Source: CALZFJ01 sp964459845 (GTDB lineage Bacteria; Bacteroidota; Bacteroidia; Bacteroidales; Muribaculaceae). Taken from it: a stretch of 34,207 nucleotides of DNA. A program made the position numbers and the translations under genes. Under the pieces are notes generated by a model, which searched no databases, had not been told where the DNA came from, and saw only the letters and a list, made by a program, of their open reading frames with translations. Positions 7,599-15,896 of this stretch are shown here, in pieces; positions within the stretch are counted from its first letter, which is position 1; the number at the start of each line of letters is the position of its first letter. Location: assembly GCA_964459845.1 (NCBI GenBank), contig CAYWOC010000025.1, positions 1 through 34,207 of the forward strand. The letters are read 5' to 3'.

Positions 7599-8042
7599 AT
7601 GAAAGTTATATTAAAAGAAGATATCTCAAACCTTGGTTACAAGGACGATGTGGTTGAAGTAAAGAGCGGTTACGGACGTAACTACCTTATCCCACAAAAG
7701 AAAGCCGTTATCGCTACTCCATCAGCACTGAAGATGCTTGCTGAGGATCAAAAGCAACGCGCTCACAAGTTGGCTAAGATTAAGGCCGACGCTGAGGCTG
7801 CTGCTGCTGCATTGGAAGGCGTAACACTTACAATCGGAGCTAAGACAAGTTCTACAGGAACTATCTTCGGCTCAGTTAATAACATTCAGATTGCTGAAGC
7901 TCTTGAGAAGCTCGGCCACAACGTGGACCGCAAGCTCATCTACATCAAGGACAACATCAAGGAAGTGGGTAGCTACAAGGCTACAATCAAGTTCCACAAG
8001 GAAGTTTCTGTTGAAATTCCTTTCGAGGTTGTTTCTGAGTAA
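7599..8042 (+). CDS. rplI: 50S ribosomal protein L9
   Basis: A 147-aa protein of standard L9 length. The N-terminal domain has MKVILKEDISNLGYKDD and VKSGYGRNYLIPQKKA; a long Ala/Lys-rich connecting helix (about 45-75) leads to the C-terminal rRNA-binding domain. A Shine-Dalgarno site AGGAGG lies about 10 bases before the ATG (near 7586-7591), one of few strong ones in the window. It is the last gene of the operon, followed by a strong terminator at 8075. Confidence 0.98.
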   Translation: MKVILKEDISNLGYKDDVVEVKSGYGRNYLIPQKKAVIATPSALKMLAEDQKQRAHKLAKIKADAEAAAAALEGVTLTIGAKTSSTGTIFGSVNNIQIAEALEKLGHNVDRKLIYIKDNIKEVGSYKATIKFHKEVSVEIPFEVVSE

Positions 8043-8074
8043 TAAGATTTTTAATAAGAAATCATATTATAGTG

Positions 8075-8106
8075 AAGTGCATATCGGGCAGATATGCACT
8101 TTTTTT
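8075..8106 (+). terminator. Intrinsic terminator of the ribosomal-protein operon
   Basis: A perfect 11-base-pair stem (8075-8085 with 8091-8101) around the loop GGGCA, followed directly by a T-run. It lies 33 bases after the rplI stop codon. Confidence 0.92.
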
Positions 8107-8150
8107 GTTTTAATATATGTGAAATCAGCATATTATTAGTCTTTTTGTCG

Positions 8151-8158
8151 TAAATTTG
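8151..8158 (+). promoter_or_regulatory. Candidate -7 box for the M16 protease gene
   Basis: TAAATTTG, a full match to TAnnTTTG, lies 48 bases before the ATG at 8207. The upstream element is not obvious. Confidence 0.5.
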
Positions 8159-8206
8159 TAAATCCGATAAGACAAATAATTATACAAATAATAATACAGA
8201 TAAGGT

Positions 8207-11041
8207 ATGAGAAAATTACTGTTACTTTTAGCATTGGCGATGACAGGAATGCTCGCTGTGCCGGCTGTTGCCGCCGACGCGAATCCGCTTGCCGGAATGC
8301 TTAATAAGGAATTCCGTATCGACAAGGATGTGAGATACGGTGTGCTGCCTAACGGCATGACTTATTATATTCGTCACAATTCCGAACCGAAGAACCGTGC
8401 GGAGTTTCACATCGCGCAGAAGGTGGGCTCGATACTTGAAGAGGACAACCAGCGCGGACTTGCCCACTTCCTTGAACACATGGCTTTCAACGGTACAACC
8501 AATTTCCCGGGAAAGAAGATGCTTGAATATCTGCAAAACAATGGTATGACATTCGGTGGCGACATCAATGCCTACACAGGTTTCGACAAGACGGTCTATC
8601 GCGTGTCGAATGTGCCTACGCAGCGCGAGGCTCTTCTTGACTCGGTTCTGCTTGTGCTTCACGACTGGTCGTGCGCCATCACGCTCGATCCTAAGGAAAT
8701 CGACGATGAGCGTGGTGTGATACGCGAGGAGTGGAGAACTCGCGGTGATGCCAACCAGCGCATGTATGAGGATGTGGTTCCTTACATCTTCAAGGGCAGC
8801 CGCTATGCCAACCGTATGCCTATCGGCACAATGGACGTGGTGATGAACTTCAAGCCGCAGGAACTTCGCGACTACTATCACCGCTGGTATCGCCCCGACC
8901 AGCAGGGACTGATTATCGTAGGAGACTTCGACGCAGCTAAGATGGAGCAGAAGGTGAAAGATATGTTCAGCCCCATCAAGATGCCGGCAAATCCTGCCAA
9001 GCGTGAATATTTCCCTGTCCCGGACCACAAGGGAATCAACTATGCACTCTACACCGACCCCGAGTCGTCGCGAGGCTTGATATATATGTTCTTCCAGCAC
9101 GAGGTGACACCGCGCGACCAGAAGAAAACAATAGGCTTTGCATATAAGCAGCTTGTGTCGGCATTGAGCAGCGCGATGCTCAACGCCCGCTTCATGGAGC
9201 TTTCGCAGGATCCGGCATCTCCATTCATGTATGCAATGAGCTATGACTCAAATTTCTTCATTGCAGCCACCAAAGATGCCTACACCATCATCTCTGTGCC
9301 AAAGGACGGCAAGGATCTTGATGCATACAAGGCAATGCTCACCGAGGCTCAACGCGTGAACCTTCACGGCTTCACTGCCACCGAGTTTGAGCGTGCTAAG
9401 GCTGAGGTGTATTCGCAATATGAGAACAGCTACAACGAGCGCGACAAGCGCAAAAGCATAGCCTATGCCGAGGAGTATATCAACCATTTCACCGACGGTG
9501 GCTATATACCTGGCATCGAGACCGAGTTTGCGGTGCTGAAGATGCTGCTACCACAAGTGACACTCGATGAGGTGAACGAATATGCCAAAGGCACAATCAA
9601 CGAGGACAATGTGAGCCTTATAATCTCTGGTCCTAAGAAGGATAATTACAAATATCCTACACAAGAGGAGATTGAGGCTAATTTCAAGAAAATCTTTGAC
9701 GAGGATGTTCCTGCTTATGTCGATAACGTGACCAGCGAGCCACTTCTTGAGAAAGAGCCTGTGGCTGGCAAGATTTTGAGCGAGAACACCGACGCAGCCA
9801 CTGGAATTACTACAATGAAGCTCTCTAATGGCGCGACAGTGCAGTTGAAGCCTACCAACTTCAAGAACGATGAAATCTCTATGGACGCGTCGAGCATAGG
9901 CGGCTATTGGGCTTATAAGGGCAAGACTTCTGCCGACATCGACCTCTTTGAGAACGCAGTTGAGGTGAGTGCGCTCGGCAACTACACCCACTCGGCTCTC
10001 AACAAGTATCTTGCTGGCAAGAATGTGTCGGTAAGTTTCTCGATGGGCGATTCCAACGAGAGCTTTAGCGGAAATTCCACCAAGAAGGACCTTGAGACGA
10101 TGTTCCAGCTCAACTATCTGCTTTTCACCGATGTGCGCAAGGACGACAAGGCTTTTGACGCACTTCGTAGCAATCTCATCTCGGCTCTTACAAATGCAGC
10201 CAACGACCCTCGCCACGTGTTCCAGGATTCTATCTATGCCACAAGCTACAACCATAATCCAGCCAAGAAATTGACAACTGTGGATGATGTGAAGGCTATG
10301 AACTACGACAACTGCTTGAAGCTGTATCGTGAGCGTGTGGCAAATGCTGGCGACTACACTTTCTCGTTTGTGGGCAGCTTTACTGTGGACGAGATGCGTC
10401 CGTTGATTGAGAAATATATCGCTTCGCTTCCCGACAATGGTGCGCGCGAGAAGACAACCTACACGCTTTCTACCGTTGATGGCAGAGTGTCGAATCTCTT
10501 CGACATTCCTATGCAGAACCAGAAGACTTCGGTCTATGAAGTGCTGAGCGGAAAGATGAAGTATTCTCTTAAGAATGACGTGATGATGGATATGCTGTCG
10601 GAGATTATGGATATCGTGTATGTTCGCACCATCCGTGAGGAAGAGGGCGGAACATACGGCGTAGGCACATATTCGTCGCTGTCGAACAACACCAATAAGT
10701 GGCACTTCACATTCCAGTTCGACACCAACGAGGCTCAGAAGGACAAGCTCGTAAAGCGCGCCGAGGACGAGCTTATGAACGTCATCAAGAACGGAGCTGA
10801 TGCTGCCGATTTCCAGAAGGTGAAGGAAGCTGCATTGAAGCAATATGACACCAATCTTCGTTCCAACAGATTCTGGTTGCGTACACTTCGCCGCAAGGCT
10901 ATGGGCATCGATGCCTATACAGGACTTGGTGAAATCCTTAAGAATATGACTGTGGCAGACTTCAACAAGTTCTTAAAAAAGAATCTTAGCGACAAGAACC
11001 GCATCCGTGTGGTGATGAACGGAGTTCAGGTGAAGAACTAA
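8207..11041 (+). CDS. Secreted M16-family zinc metalloprotease (insulinase/pitrilysin-like)
   Basis: A 944-aa protein with a signal peptide (about 1-23, ending AVAAD). The inverted zinc motif HFLEH is at 87-91 and the distal zinc-binding Glu lies in DDERGVIREEW about 75 residues later. The length and two-half layout (N-terminal catalytic repeat, then an inactive repeat with ERVANAGDYTFSFVGSF near 710-725 and REEEGGTYGVGTYSS near 810) match full-length M16 enzymes with fused halves. It would degrade peptides in the periplasm or at the surface. It is a single-gene unit between the ribosomal terminator and the hairpin at 11107. Confidence 0.95.
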   Translation: MRKLLLLLALAMTGMLAVPAVAADANPLAGMLNKEFRIDKDVRYGVLPNGMTYYIRHNSEPKNRAEFHIAQKVGSILEEDNQRGLAHFLEHMAFNGTTNFPGKKMLEYLQNNGMTFGGDINAYTGFDKTVYRVSNVPTQREALLDSVLLVLHDWSCAITLDPKEIDDERGVIREEWRTRGDANQRMYEDVVPYIFKGSRYANRMPIGTMDVVMNFKPQELRDYYHRWYRPDQQGLIIVGDFDAAKMEQKVKDMFSPIKMPANPAKREYFPVPDHKGINYALYTDPESSRGLIYMFFQHEVTPRDQKKTIGFAYKQLVSALSSAMLNARFMELSQDPASPFMYAMSYDSNFFIAATKDAYTIISVPKDGKDLDAYKAMLTEAQRVNLHGFTATEFERAKAEVYSQYENSYNERDKRKSIAYAEEYINHFTDGGYIPGIETEFAVLKMLLPQVTLDEVNEYAKGTINEDNVSLIISGPKKDNYKYPTQEEIEANFKKIFDEDVPAYVDNVTSEPLLEKEPVAGKILSENTDAATGITTMKLSNGATVQLKPTNFKNDEISMDASSIGGYWAYKGKTSADIDLFENAVEVSALGNYTHSALNKYLAGKNVSVSFSMGDSNESFSGNSTKKDLETMFQLNYLLFTDVRKDDKAFDALRSNLISALTNAANDPRHVFQDSIYATSYNHNPAKKLTTVDDVKAMNYDNCLKLYRERVANAGDYTFSFVGSFTVDEMRPLIEKYIASLPDNGAREKTTYTLSTVDGRVSNLFDIPMQNQKTSVYEVLSGKMKYSLKNDVMMDMLSEIMDIVYVRTIREEEGGTYGVGTYSSLSNNTNKWHFTFQFDTNEAQKDKLVKRAEDELMNVIKNGADAADFQKVKEAALKQYDTNLRSNRFWLRTLRRKAMGIDAYTGLGEILKNMTVADFNKFLKKNLSDKNRIRVVMNGVQVKN

Positions 11042-11106
11042 GAGCCGTTTTTTCAGAAATTCAAAATGCCCCATTAGGGCAAAAACAGATAAACTATCCC
11101 AATCAA

Positions 11107-11149
11107 GAGGATGTGCCGAATATGAAATTTCGGTGCATCCTCTCTTTGT
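11107..11149 (+). terminator. Probable terminator of the M16 protease gene
   Basis: GAGGATG at 11107-11113 pairs with CATCCTC at 11136-11142, and after a small internal loop CCGAA pairs with TTCGG. A TCTTTGTTT tract follows. It is 65 bases after the stop. The 393-base gap from 11042 also holds a short TGCCC/GGGCA hairpin at 11067-11081. Confidence 0.7.
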
Positions 11150-11303
11150 TTAATAAGCGGATTTAGGGCTGGAAGTAGTAATTTGTAGCCTCATTGGGAC
11201 GAGTTGTAACGTCAGATACAAATCATAAGGATGATGAATATGAGTCTTTGTGAGAGGGCTCAATTTTTTTGATTTAATGTATGAAATAATGTTAATTAAT
11301 TTA

Positions 11304-11341
11304 TTTTTTTTGGGGGGGGTGAAAATATTTTTATATATTGC
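11304..11341 (+). promoter_or_regulatory. Candidate promoter with T8G8 homopolymer in the spacer region
   Basis: Eight T (11304-11311) are followed by eight G (11312-11319). TTTG at 11309-11312 could serve as the upstream element, and TATATTGC at 11334-11341 is an imperfect -7 box 21 bases on. If so, seven of the G bases sit in the spacer, where slippage would change its length. The assignment rests on an imperfect box. Confidence 0.42.
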
Positions 11342-11362
11342 GCAATGAAAAAACTAAGACAA

Positions 11363-11389
11363 CTTCAAATCATTCTTTGTGATTTGAAG
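11363..11389 (+). promoter_or_regulatory. Leader hairpin upstream of the outer-membrane operon
   Basis: A perfect 10-base-pair stem (CTTCAAATCA with TGATTTGAAG) and a 7-base loop, in the probable untranslated leader 46 bases before the ATG at 11435. It also falls in a 25-codon frame (11345-11422, starting MKKLRQ) that may or may not be translated. No T-run follows, so it is not a standard terminator. Confidence 0.45.
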
Positions 11390-11434
11390 AGGAATAGCAT
11401 AATCAATTTAATTTTTAACTAAACTGGAACTATT

Positions 11435-12061
11435 ATGATGAAAAAAGGAAAGAGGTTATTATTATCGGTATTGTTGCTGTTTTCTGTGATGTTTGGGTAT
11501 TCGCAAAATGGAATAGATACGCGAAATGAGATATATGTTTCTTATGGCTTTTTACCTGTCGGTCATGTCACCAAGCCAGAATTGGGAGTAGTTCCAGAAT
11601 ATGTCGGTGGAAATTCGGTATATTCATTGGATAATCAAAAGAAGAGCGGGACAATAAATATAGGATATTTATATCGGGCTACTGGGCACCTGTCGCTTGG
11701 ATTGTCATACACCTATAGTACGGTAAAGGATGAGGTGCATCAAGGCTCTTCTGAGACTTTGGCTGACACCGAGGTAAAGAATCATATAGTTCTGCTAAAT
11801 GTGAAATATTCATGGCTGAGGGTGAACAATGTGAATTTCTATACTCGTGGTGGTCTTGGGGCAAAGTTCTCATCTAAAGCCAAGTTCACGACAGACTTCA
11901 GCTCTTACAATCCTCCCGAGCAGAAGAGTGAGAAGCGACTTGCATGGCAGATTTCGGCTCTCGGTGTGGAATGGAATCTGTTGAGAAATATGTCGGTGTT
12001 TGCCGAGGGTGGAGCTGGAATGCAAGGTTGTGTTATGGCTGGCGTGAAGGCTCATTTCTGA
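11435..12061 (+). CDS. Outer-membrane beta-barrel protein, unknown function
   Basis: A 208-aa protein with a signal peptide (about 1-23, ending FGYSQ). The rest alternates polar and hydrophobic residues with several strands ending in aromatic residues (YLYRATGHLSLGLSYTYS, NVKYSWLRVNNVNFYTRGGLGAKF), and the final VMAGVKAHF ends in Phe as BamA substrates do. This fits a small 8-strand barrel (outer-membrane-protein beta-barrel class). It is 23 bases before the TonB-dependent receptor and likely in the same operon. The start has a run of MMKKGKR as expected for export. Confidence 0.75.
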   Translation: MMKKGKRLLLSVLLLFSVMFGYSQNGIDTRNEIYVSYGFLPVGHVTKPELGVVPEYVGGNSVYSLDNQKKSGTINIGYLYRATGHLSLGLSYTYSTVKDEVHQGSSETLADTEVKNHIVLLNVKYSWLRVNNVNFYTRGGLGAKFSSKAKFTTDFSSYNPPEQKSEKRLAWQISALGVEWNLLRNMSVFAEGGAGMQGCVMAGVKAHF

Positions 12062-12084
12062 GAAACAGTAAAGAGGGGATAGTT

Positions 12085-14538
12085 ATGAAACCTACTACAT
12101 TATGTGTGCGCACAGTGCTGGTTGTGCTGTGCGCATTTGTCGCATCGCCAAGTTCTCCTGCCAAGCAGAGCCGTGCTACGAAACAAGACACGGTGACACA
12201 GTCGGGCTTGCGCAGTGGGGTGAAGCTCGGTGATGTGGTGGTGTATGGCTCACGGCGGAATTTTGGAGCGCATGATTCGCAGATGAGTGCCATAACCATC
12301 GATAAAAAGCAGATATTCAGTGTGCCTACCTATTTTGGAGAGCCAGATGTGATGAAAGCATTGCAAAAGCTTCCGGGAGTGCAGACGAGCAATGACGGCA
12401 CGGCAGGAATCTTTGTGAGAGGAGGAAATTATGATCAAAACTTGATTACTCTTGATGGATCCACGCTATATAATGCTGAGCATCTGAAGGGATTTGTGTC
12501 GGCAATCAATCCAGATATTGTACGGAGTGTGAATTTCTATCGAGGGGCATTCCCTGCGCGGTATGGCTCGCGGCTATCGAGCATTGTGGATATAGGATTA
12601 CAGGCAGGAGATTTCTATAAGTATCATGGACAACTGTCGCTTGGGGCATTGGCATCACGCTTGCAGGTGAGCGGTCCTATATGGAAAGGTCGCACCTCAT
12701 TTAATATATCTGGTAGAGTATCCTATTTTGATATGATAGCGTATCCCTTATTGCGGACATTTTATGATAATAAGAATTCTGCAAATGCATATTCAGAAAT
12801 GAATTACTTCGATATTACGGCAAAATTGGTTCATAAGTTGAATGAGCGTAGTCGATTGTCAGCAGTGTTTTATTATGGTAAAGATCATGTTACAACACAG
12901 CCCTCAACAAGTCAAAAGACATCATCAACATTAAAAGGGAATTCTGTTGATGATAAATATAAATTTAAATCAGTAAATGGAAAAAATTCTTTATCAGAGA
13001 ATAAATGGGGAAACTTAGTGTCGAGTATTTATTTTACATCGCAGTTGAGCGGCTCTCTGTGGACAAATATAAATTTAAGTTATAGTCAATTTAGATATAA
13101 ATTGTCATTGTCTGGCGAGAGCTACACACGAAACGACAATTTATACCGACTGATTTATCTGAATTCCGAGAAATTCACTTCGGTGTATCATTCGGATATT
13201 GGAGACGTGGCATTGACGATGGATGCAAAATACACTCATTTCTCTAAACATGAAATAAGATTTGGCTTAAAGGGAGGAGTTCAGAGGTTTAATCCTACCA
13301 CAGATGCGCAAAAAAATGCATACACAAAGCGAATAGATGGAGATATGCCATGGGTTTCGCCAGAGGATGAGCAGAAGCATCCCGGGGAGAAGTATTATTG
13401 GTATGACGAAAAATCGGTTGCGGTGGATACGGTTCTTGGTAAAAAAACTAATGTAAGCAATATCGCGCTGTATGCCGAGGATGATTATTCCATAGGCAAG
13501 CACTTCAAGGCTAACTATGGGTTGCGGCTTTCGATATATGGAACAGACGGCAAGACTTATGCCTCATTGGAGCCAAGATTGGCGATGCGCTGGCTTTTTG
13601 CCGGCAGCATGTCTGTGAAAATGTCTTATTCGCGGATGTCGCAAGCAGTGAGAATGCTCAACAGCAACAATCTCGTTATGCCATCGGATATATGGGTGCC
13701 TATCACAGACCGTGTGCCATTGATGCACAGCAATCTTTATGCTGTGGGATATAATTATGATATAACACAAGGCGTAAGCCTATCGGTAGAGGGGTATTAC
13801 AAAACGATGGACAATGTGCTTGAATATCAGCCGGGAGCATCCTATATGAAAGGCACAGGCGACTGGCAAGATATCACATCTCTCGGCAAGGGCAGAGCCT
13901 ATGGTGTGGAGCTTTACCTTGAGAAACGCACAGGGAACACTACGGGGTGGGTGAGCTACACTTGGTCGAAATCGCTGCGCACCATGGACCGTCCTGGCAG
14001 TGAGATAAATGCCGGACTGGAATATTATGCGGCCAACGACCGACGCAACAATTTTAACGCCACCGTGACACACCGTTTTGGCTTGTCGAAGCAGTGCAAT
14101 CTGGATTTGTCATTGTCTTGGAGCTATATAACAGGACGGAGAGGCAATGTGCCGACAGTGAATATTTATGGAGGAATATCTGAAGAATATGATCCAAGAG
14201 GCAATTTCCTTGCTGGCTCAATTACAGAAGCAGAAATGCGCTCATGGCAAATCGATGATCCATATACGGCAGAGCAATTTGACCGATTTATTCAGTTCTA
14301 CACGTATAAGGGATTCAACAATTATAAGTTGCCATCGCAGCATCATCTTGATGTGGGGGTGAACCTGTCGCTGAAGCATACTCTTGGTGAAAGCGTTTTT
14401 GGGATAAGTGTATATAATATATACAACCGCATGAATGTGAGCAATGTATATATAGGCTACCATAATAACTTGACTGTGCTTAAAGGCGTGTGTCTGTTCC
14501 CGATAATGCCTTCAGTAAGTTACACTCATAAATTTTAG
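12085..14538 (+). CDS. TonB-dependent receptor (DUF4249-partnered type)
   Basis: An 817-aa outer-membrane receptor importing an unknown ligand with TonB energy. Signal peptide about 1-25; plug domain about 50-170 with KLGDVVVYG, ALQKLPGVQTS, IFVRGGNYDQNLITLDG and FPARYGSRLSSIVDI; then the barrel, ending VSYTHKF with terminal Phe. I start it at 12085 because AGAGGGG lies 8 bases upstream and a signal peptide follows; the open frame extends to 11944 but that part overlaps the upstream gene. The N-terminal carboxypeptidase-regulatory-like domain common in such receptors is missing. Bases about 12700-13130 are more AT-rich than the flanks. The next gene is a DUF4249-type lipoprotein, a known Bacteroidota pairing. 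Confidence 0.93.
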   Translation: MKPTTLCVRTVLVVLCAFVASPSSPAKQSRATKQDTVTQSGLRSGVKLGDVVVYGSRRNFGAHDSQMSAITIDKKQIFSVPTYFGEPDVMKALQKLPGVQTSNDGTAGIFVRGGNYDQNLITLDGSTLYNAEHLKGFVSAINPDIVRSVNFYRGAFPARYGSRLSSIVDIGLQAGDFYKYHGQLSLGALASRLQVSGPIWKGRTSFNISGRVSYFDMIAYPLLRTFYDNKNSANAYSEMNYFDITAKLVHKLNERSRLSAVFYYGKDHVTTQPSTSQKTSSTLKGNSVDDKYKFKSVNGKNSLSENKWGNLVSSIYFTSQLSGSLWTNINLSYSQFRYKLSLSGESYTRNDNLYRLIYLNSEKFTSVYHSDIGDVALTMDAKYTHFSKHEIRFGLKGGVQRFNPTTDAQKNAYTKRIDGDMPWVSPEDEQKHPGEKYYWYDEKSVAVDTVLGKKTNVSNIALYAEDDYSIGKHFKANYGLRLSIYGTDGKTYASLEPRLAMRWLFAGSMSVKMSYSRMSQAVRMLNSNNLVMPSDIWVPITDRVPLMHSNLYAVGYNYDITQGVSLSVEGYYKTMDNVLEYQPGASYMKGTGDWQDITSLGKGRAYGVELYLEKRTGNTTGWVSYTWSKSLRTMDRPGSEINAGLEYYAANDRRNNFNATVTHRFGLSKQCNLDLSLSWSYITGRRGNVPTVNIYGGISEEYDPRGNFLAGSITEAEMRSWQIDDPYTAEQFDRFIQFYTYKGFNNYKLPSQHHLDVGVNLSLKHTLGESVFGISVYNIYNRMNVSNVYIGYHNNLTVLKGVCLFPIMPSVSYTHKF

Positions 14539-14546
14539 CAAGCATT

Positions 14547-15569
14547 ATGATGAAAAGACATATAGTAATCAATGTAATAGCGGCAATCTTGGCTGTAGCG
14601 GCATTATCAAGCTGCGAGAAGATACTTCAGATTGCCGAAGAAGATGACAAAACTCTTGTTATAAATGCAGTGGCAACTCCCGATACAACATTGACGGTGA
14701 GCGTATCGATGAAAAGCTCAATCAACGGCGTGCCGAGGCAATATCAATATCTCGACTACTACGACTATTATCAGCACATTGATAGCCTTTATTATAAAAG
14801 TCTTGTCCCTAAAAATGCCAAAGTGACTTATTCGGTGAATGGCGGAGAGCAGTCGGGCGAAATGAAATATGATGCCAAGTCTTATAATTATGTGTGCGAC
14901 TATCGCCCCAAGCCTGGTGATGATATTCATGTGAAAGCTGAATGCCTCAATGTTTTGGCAGATTTTTATCATGCCGAAGGCTCGATGGTGGTGCCATCAT
15001 CGCAGCCGGAAATTGAGCTTGTGTCGAAGCTGGTGTATTACGACTATTGCGACAAAGGCTTTATGGATCCTATTGGCAAATATGACATATATGGAGCCGA
15101 CAGCATCATGTCTATAACGCTGAGGCTTAAAGACATTCCCGGCGAGAAGAACTACTACCGCATACGCGTGCGCGGCATTGCCGACCTTGACAATGTGGAT
15201 GGATCTGTCAGATATTCCGTCACCGATATGTTCTCTTCCACCGATCTGCTGCTCACCGACCGCACACTGAATGCGCCTTTCGGCAACTGGCCAGCCTATT
15301 TCACAAATATATTCGACGACCACCTGTTTGAGAACGGTGAATACACGCTCACCGTGATGTCGCGAATGCGTAGTGGCAAGAACCCGAGGGTGCTGGTGGA
15401 ATACCAGTCGATTACGCCCGACTATTACTACTATCTGCACTCGGTGTATCAATACCGCATAGCCGACAACGATGCTCTCGCCGACCCTATGGGCATACAT
15501 TCCAACATGACCGACGGCTGGGGAATACTCGGAGCTGCTACCTCCTCACGCCTGCTGATATACTATTGA
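14547..15569 (+). CDS. DUF4249-type lipoprotein
   Basis: A 340-aa protein with a lipoprotein signal (LSSC, Cys23) followed by the DUF4249-like beginning CEKILQI...KTLVINAVATPD. The remainder is beta-rich with many Tyr. DUF4249 proteins usually follow a TonB-dependent receptor and are thought to be surface or periplasmic partners of it; the ligand is unknown. It lies 8 bases after the receptor gene, so the two are cotranscribed. The family call rests on context and the N-terminal pattern. Confidence 0.75.
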   Translation: MMKRHIVINVIAAILAVAALSSCEKILQIAEEDDKTLVINAVATPDTTLTVSVSMKSSINGVPRQYQYLDYYDYYQHIDSLYYKSLVPKNAKVTYSVNGGEQSGEMKYDAKSYNYVCDYRPKPGDDIHVKAECLNVLADFYHAEGSMVVPSSQPEIELVSKLVYYDYCDKGFMDPIGKYDIYGADSIMSITLRLKDIPGEKNYYRIRVRGIADLDNVDGSVRYSVTDMFSSTDLLLTDRTLNAPFGNWPAYFTNIFDDHLFENGEYTLTVMSRMRSGKNPRVLVEYQSITPDYYYYLHSVYQYRIADNDALADPMGIHSNMTDGWGILGAATSSRLLIYY

Positions 15570-15594
15570 AGCTTTTGTGCATAGATGAAGGCTT

Positions 15595-15673
15595 GAGGAG
15601 GCAACGCATCCTGTATTGCACTGCCGAGTTTTGTTGAGGTAATCATAGCGACGCAGGGATGCGTCGCCTCCTC
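15595..15673. repeat. Nested inverted repeat between operons
   Basis: GAGGAGGCAACGCATCCTG (15595-15613) is the near-perfect reverse complement of 15654-15673, with one mismatch and one extra base. Inside the right arm, CGACGCA (15649-15655) pairs perfectly with TGCGTCG (15660-15666) around GGGA. The two folds exclude each other. It starts 26 bases after the DUF4249-type gene and may be a terminator, a dispersed repeat, or both. Confidence 0.75.
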
Positions 15674-15721
15674 GGTGCTGCTGGAATTGGGGTTGTTTAT
15701 TGTGGCGGTTAGGCTTCGATT

Positions 15722-15743
15722 TTCAGCTTTTTGTAAAGCTGAA
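15722..15743. other. Perfect hairpin upstream of the histidine kinase
   Basis: TTCAGCTTT pairs with AAAGCTGAA (9 base pairs) around the loop TTGT. No T-run follows. Its role is unknown; it lies before the candidate promoter at 15808. The 327-base gap 15570-15896 contains no gene that I can see. Confidence 0.5.
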
Positions 15744-15807
15744 CTGAAATGCTGACGAGCAATTTTGTGCTGAAATGAACAAGTCGCAAAAAATTAATGT
15801 TAAATTG

Positions 15808-15837
15808 TTTGGGTATTAGAAAAAATATGTAACTTTA
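15808..15837 (+). promoter_or_regulatory. Candidate promoter of the kinase-xseAB operon
   Basis: TTTG at 15808-15811, an 18-base spacer, then TAACTTTA at 15830-15837 (one mismatch to TAnnTTTG). It is 59 bases before the ATG. Confidence 0.5.
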
Positions 15838-15896
15838 CACATAAATACAGTAACCAAGGATTTTTTCATAAAATTAGGCATACACATAAACTTGAA

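Noticed and set aside
9548..10843. 431-aa minus-strand frame, and a 290-aa frame at 8228-9100
   Set aside because: Both are antisense to the M16 protease and lack any recognisable motif or start signal.
11944..12084. N-terminal extension of the TonB-dependent receptor frame
   Set aside because: It overlaps the end of the barrel gene in another frame; a Shine-Dalgarno site and signal peptide support the ATG at 12085.
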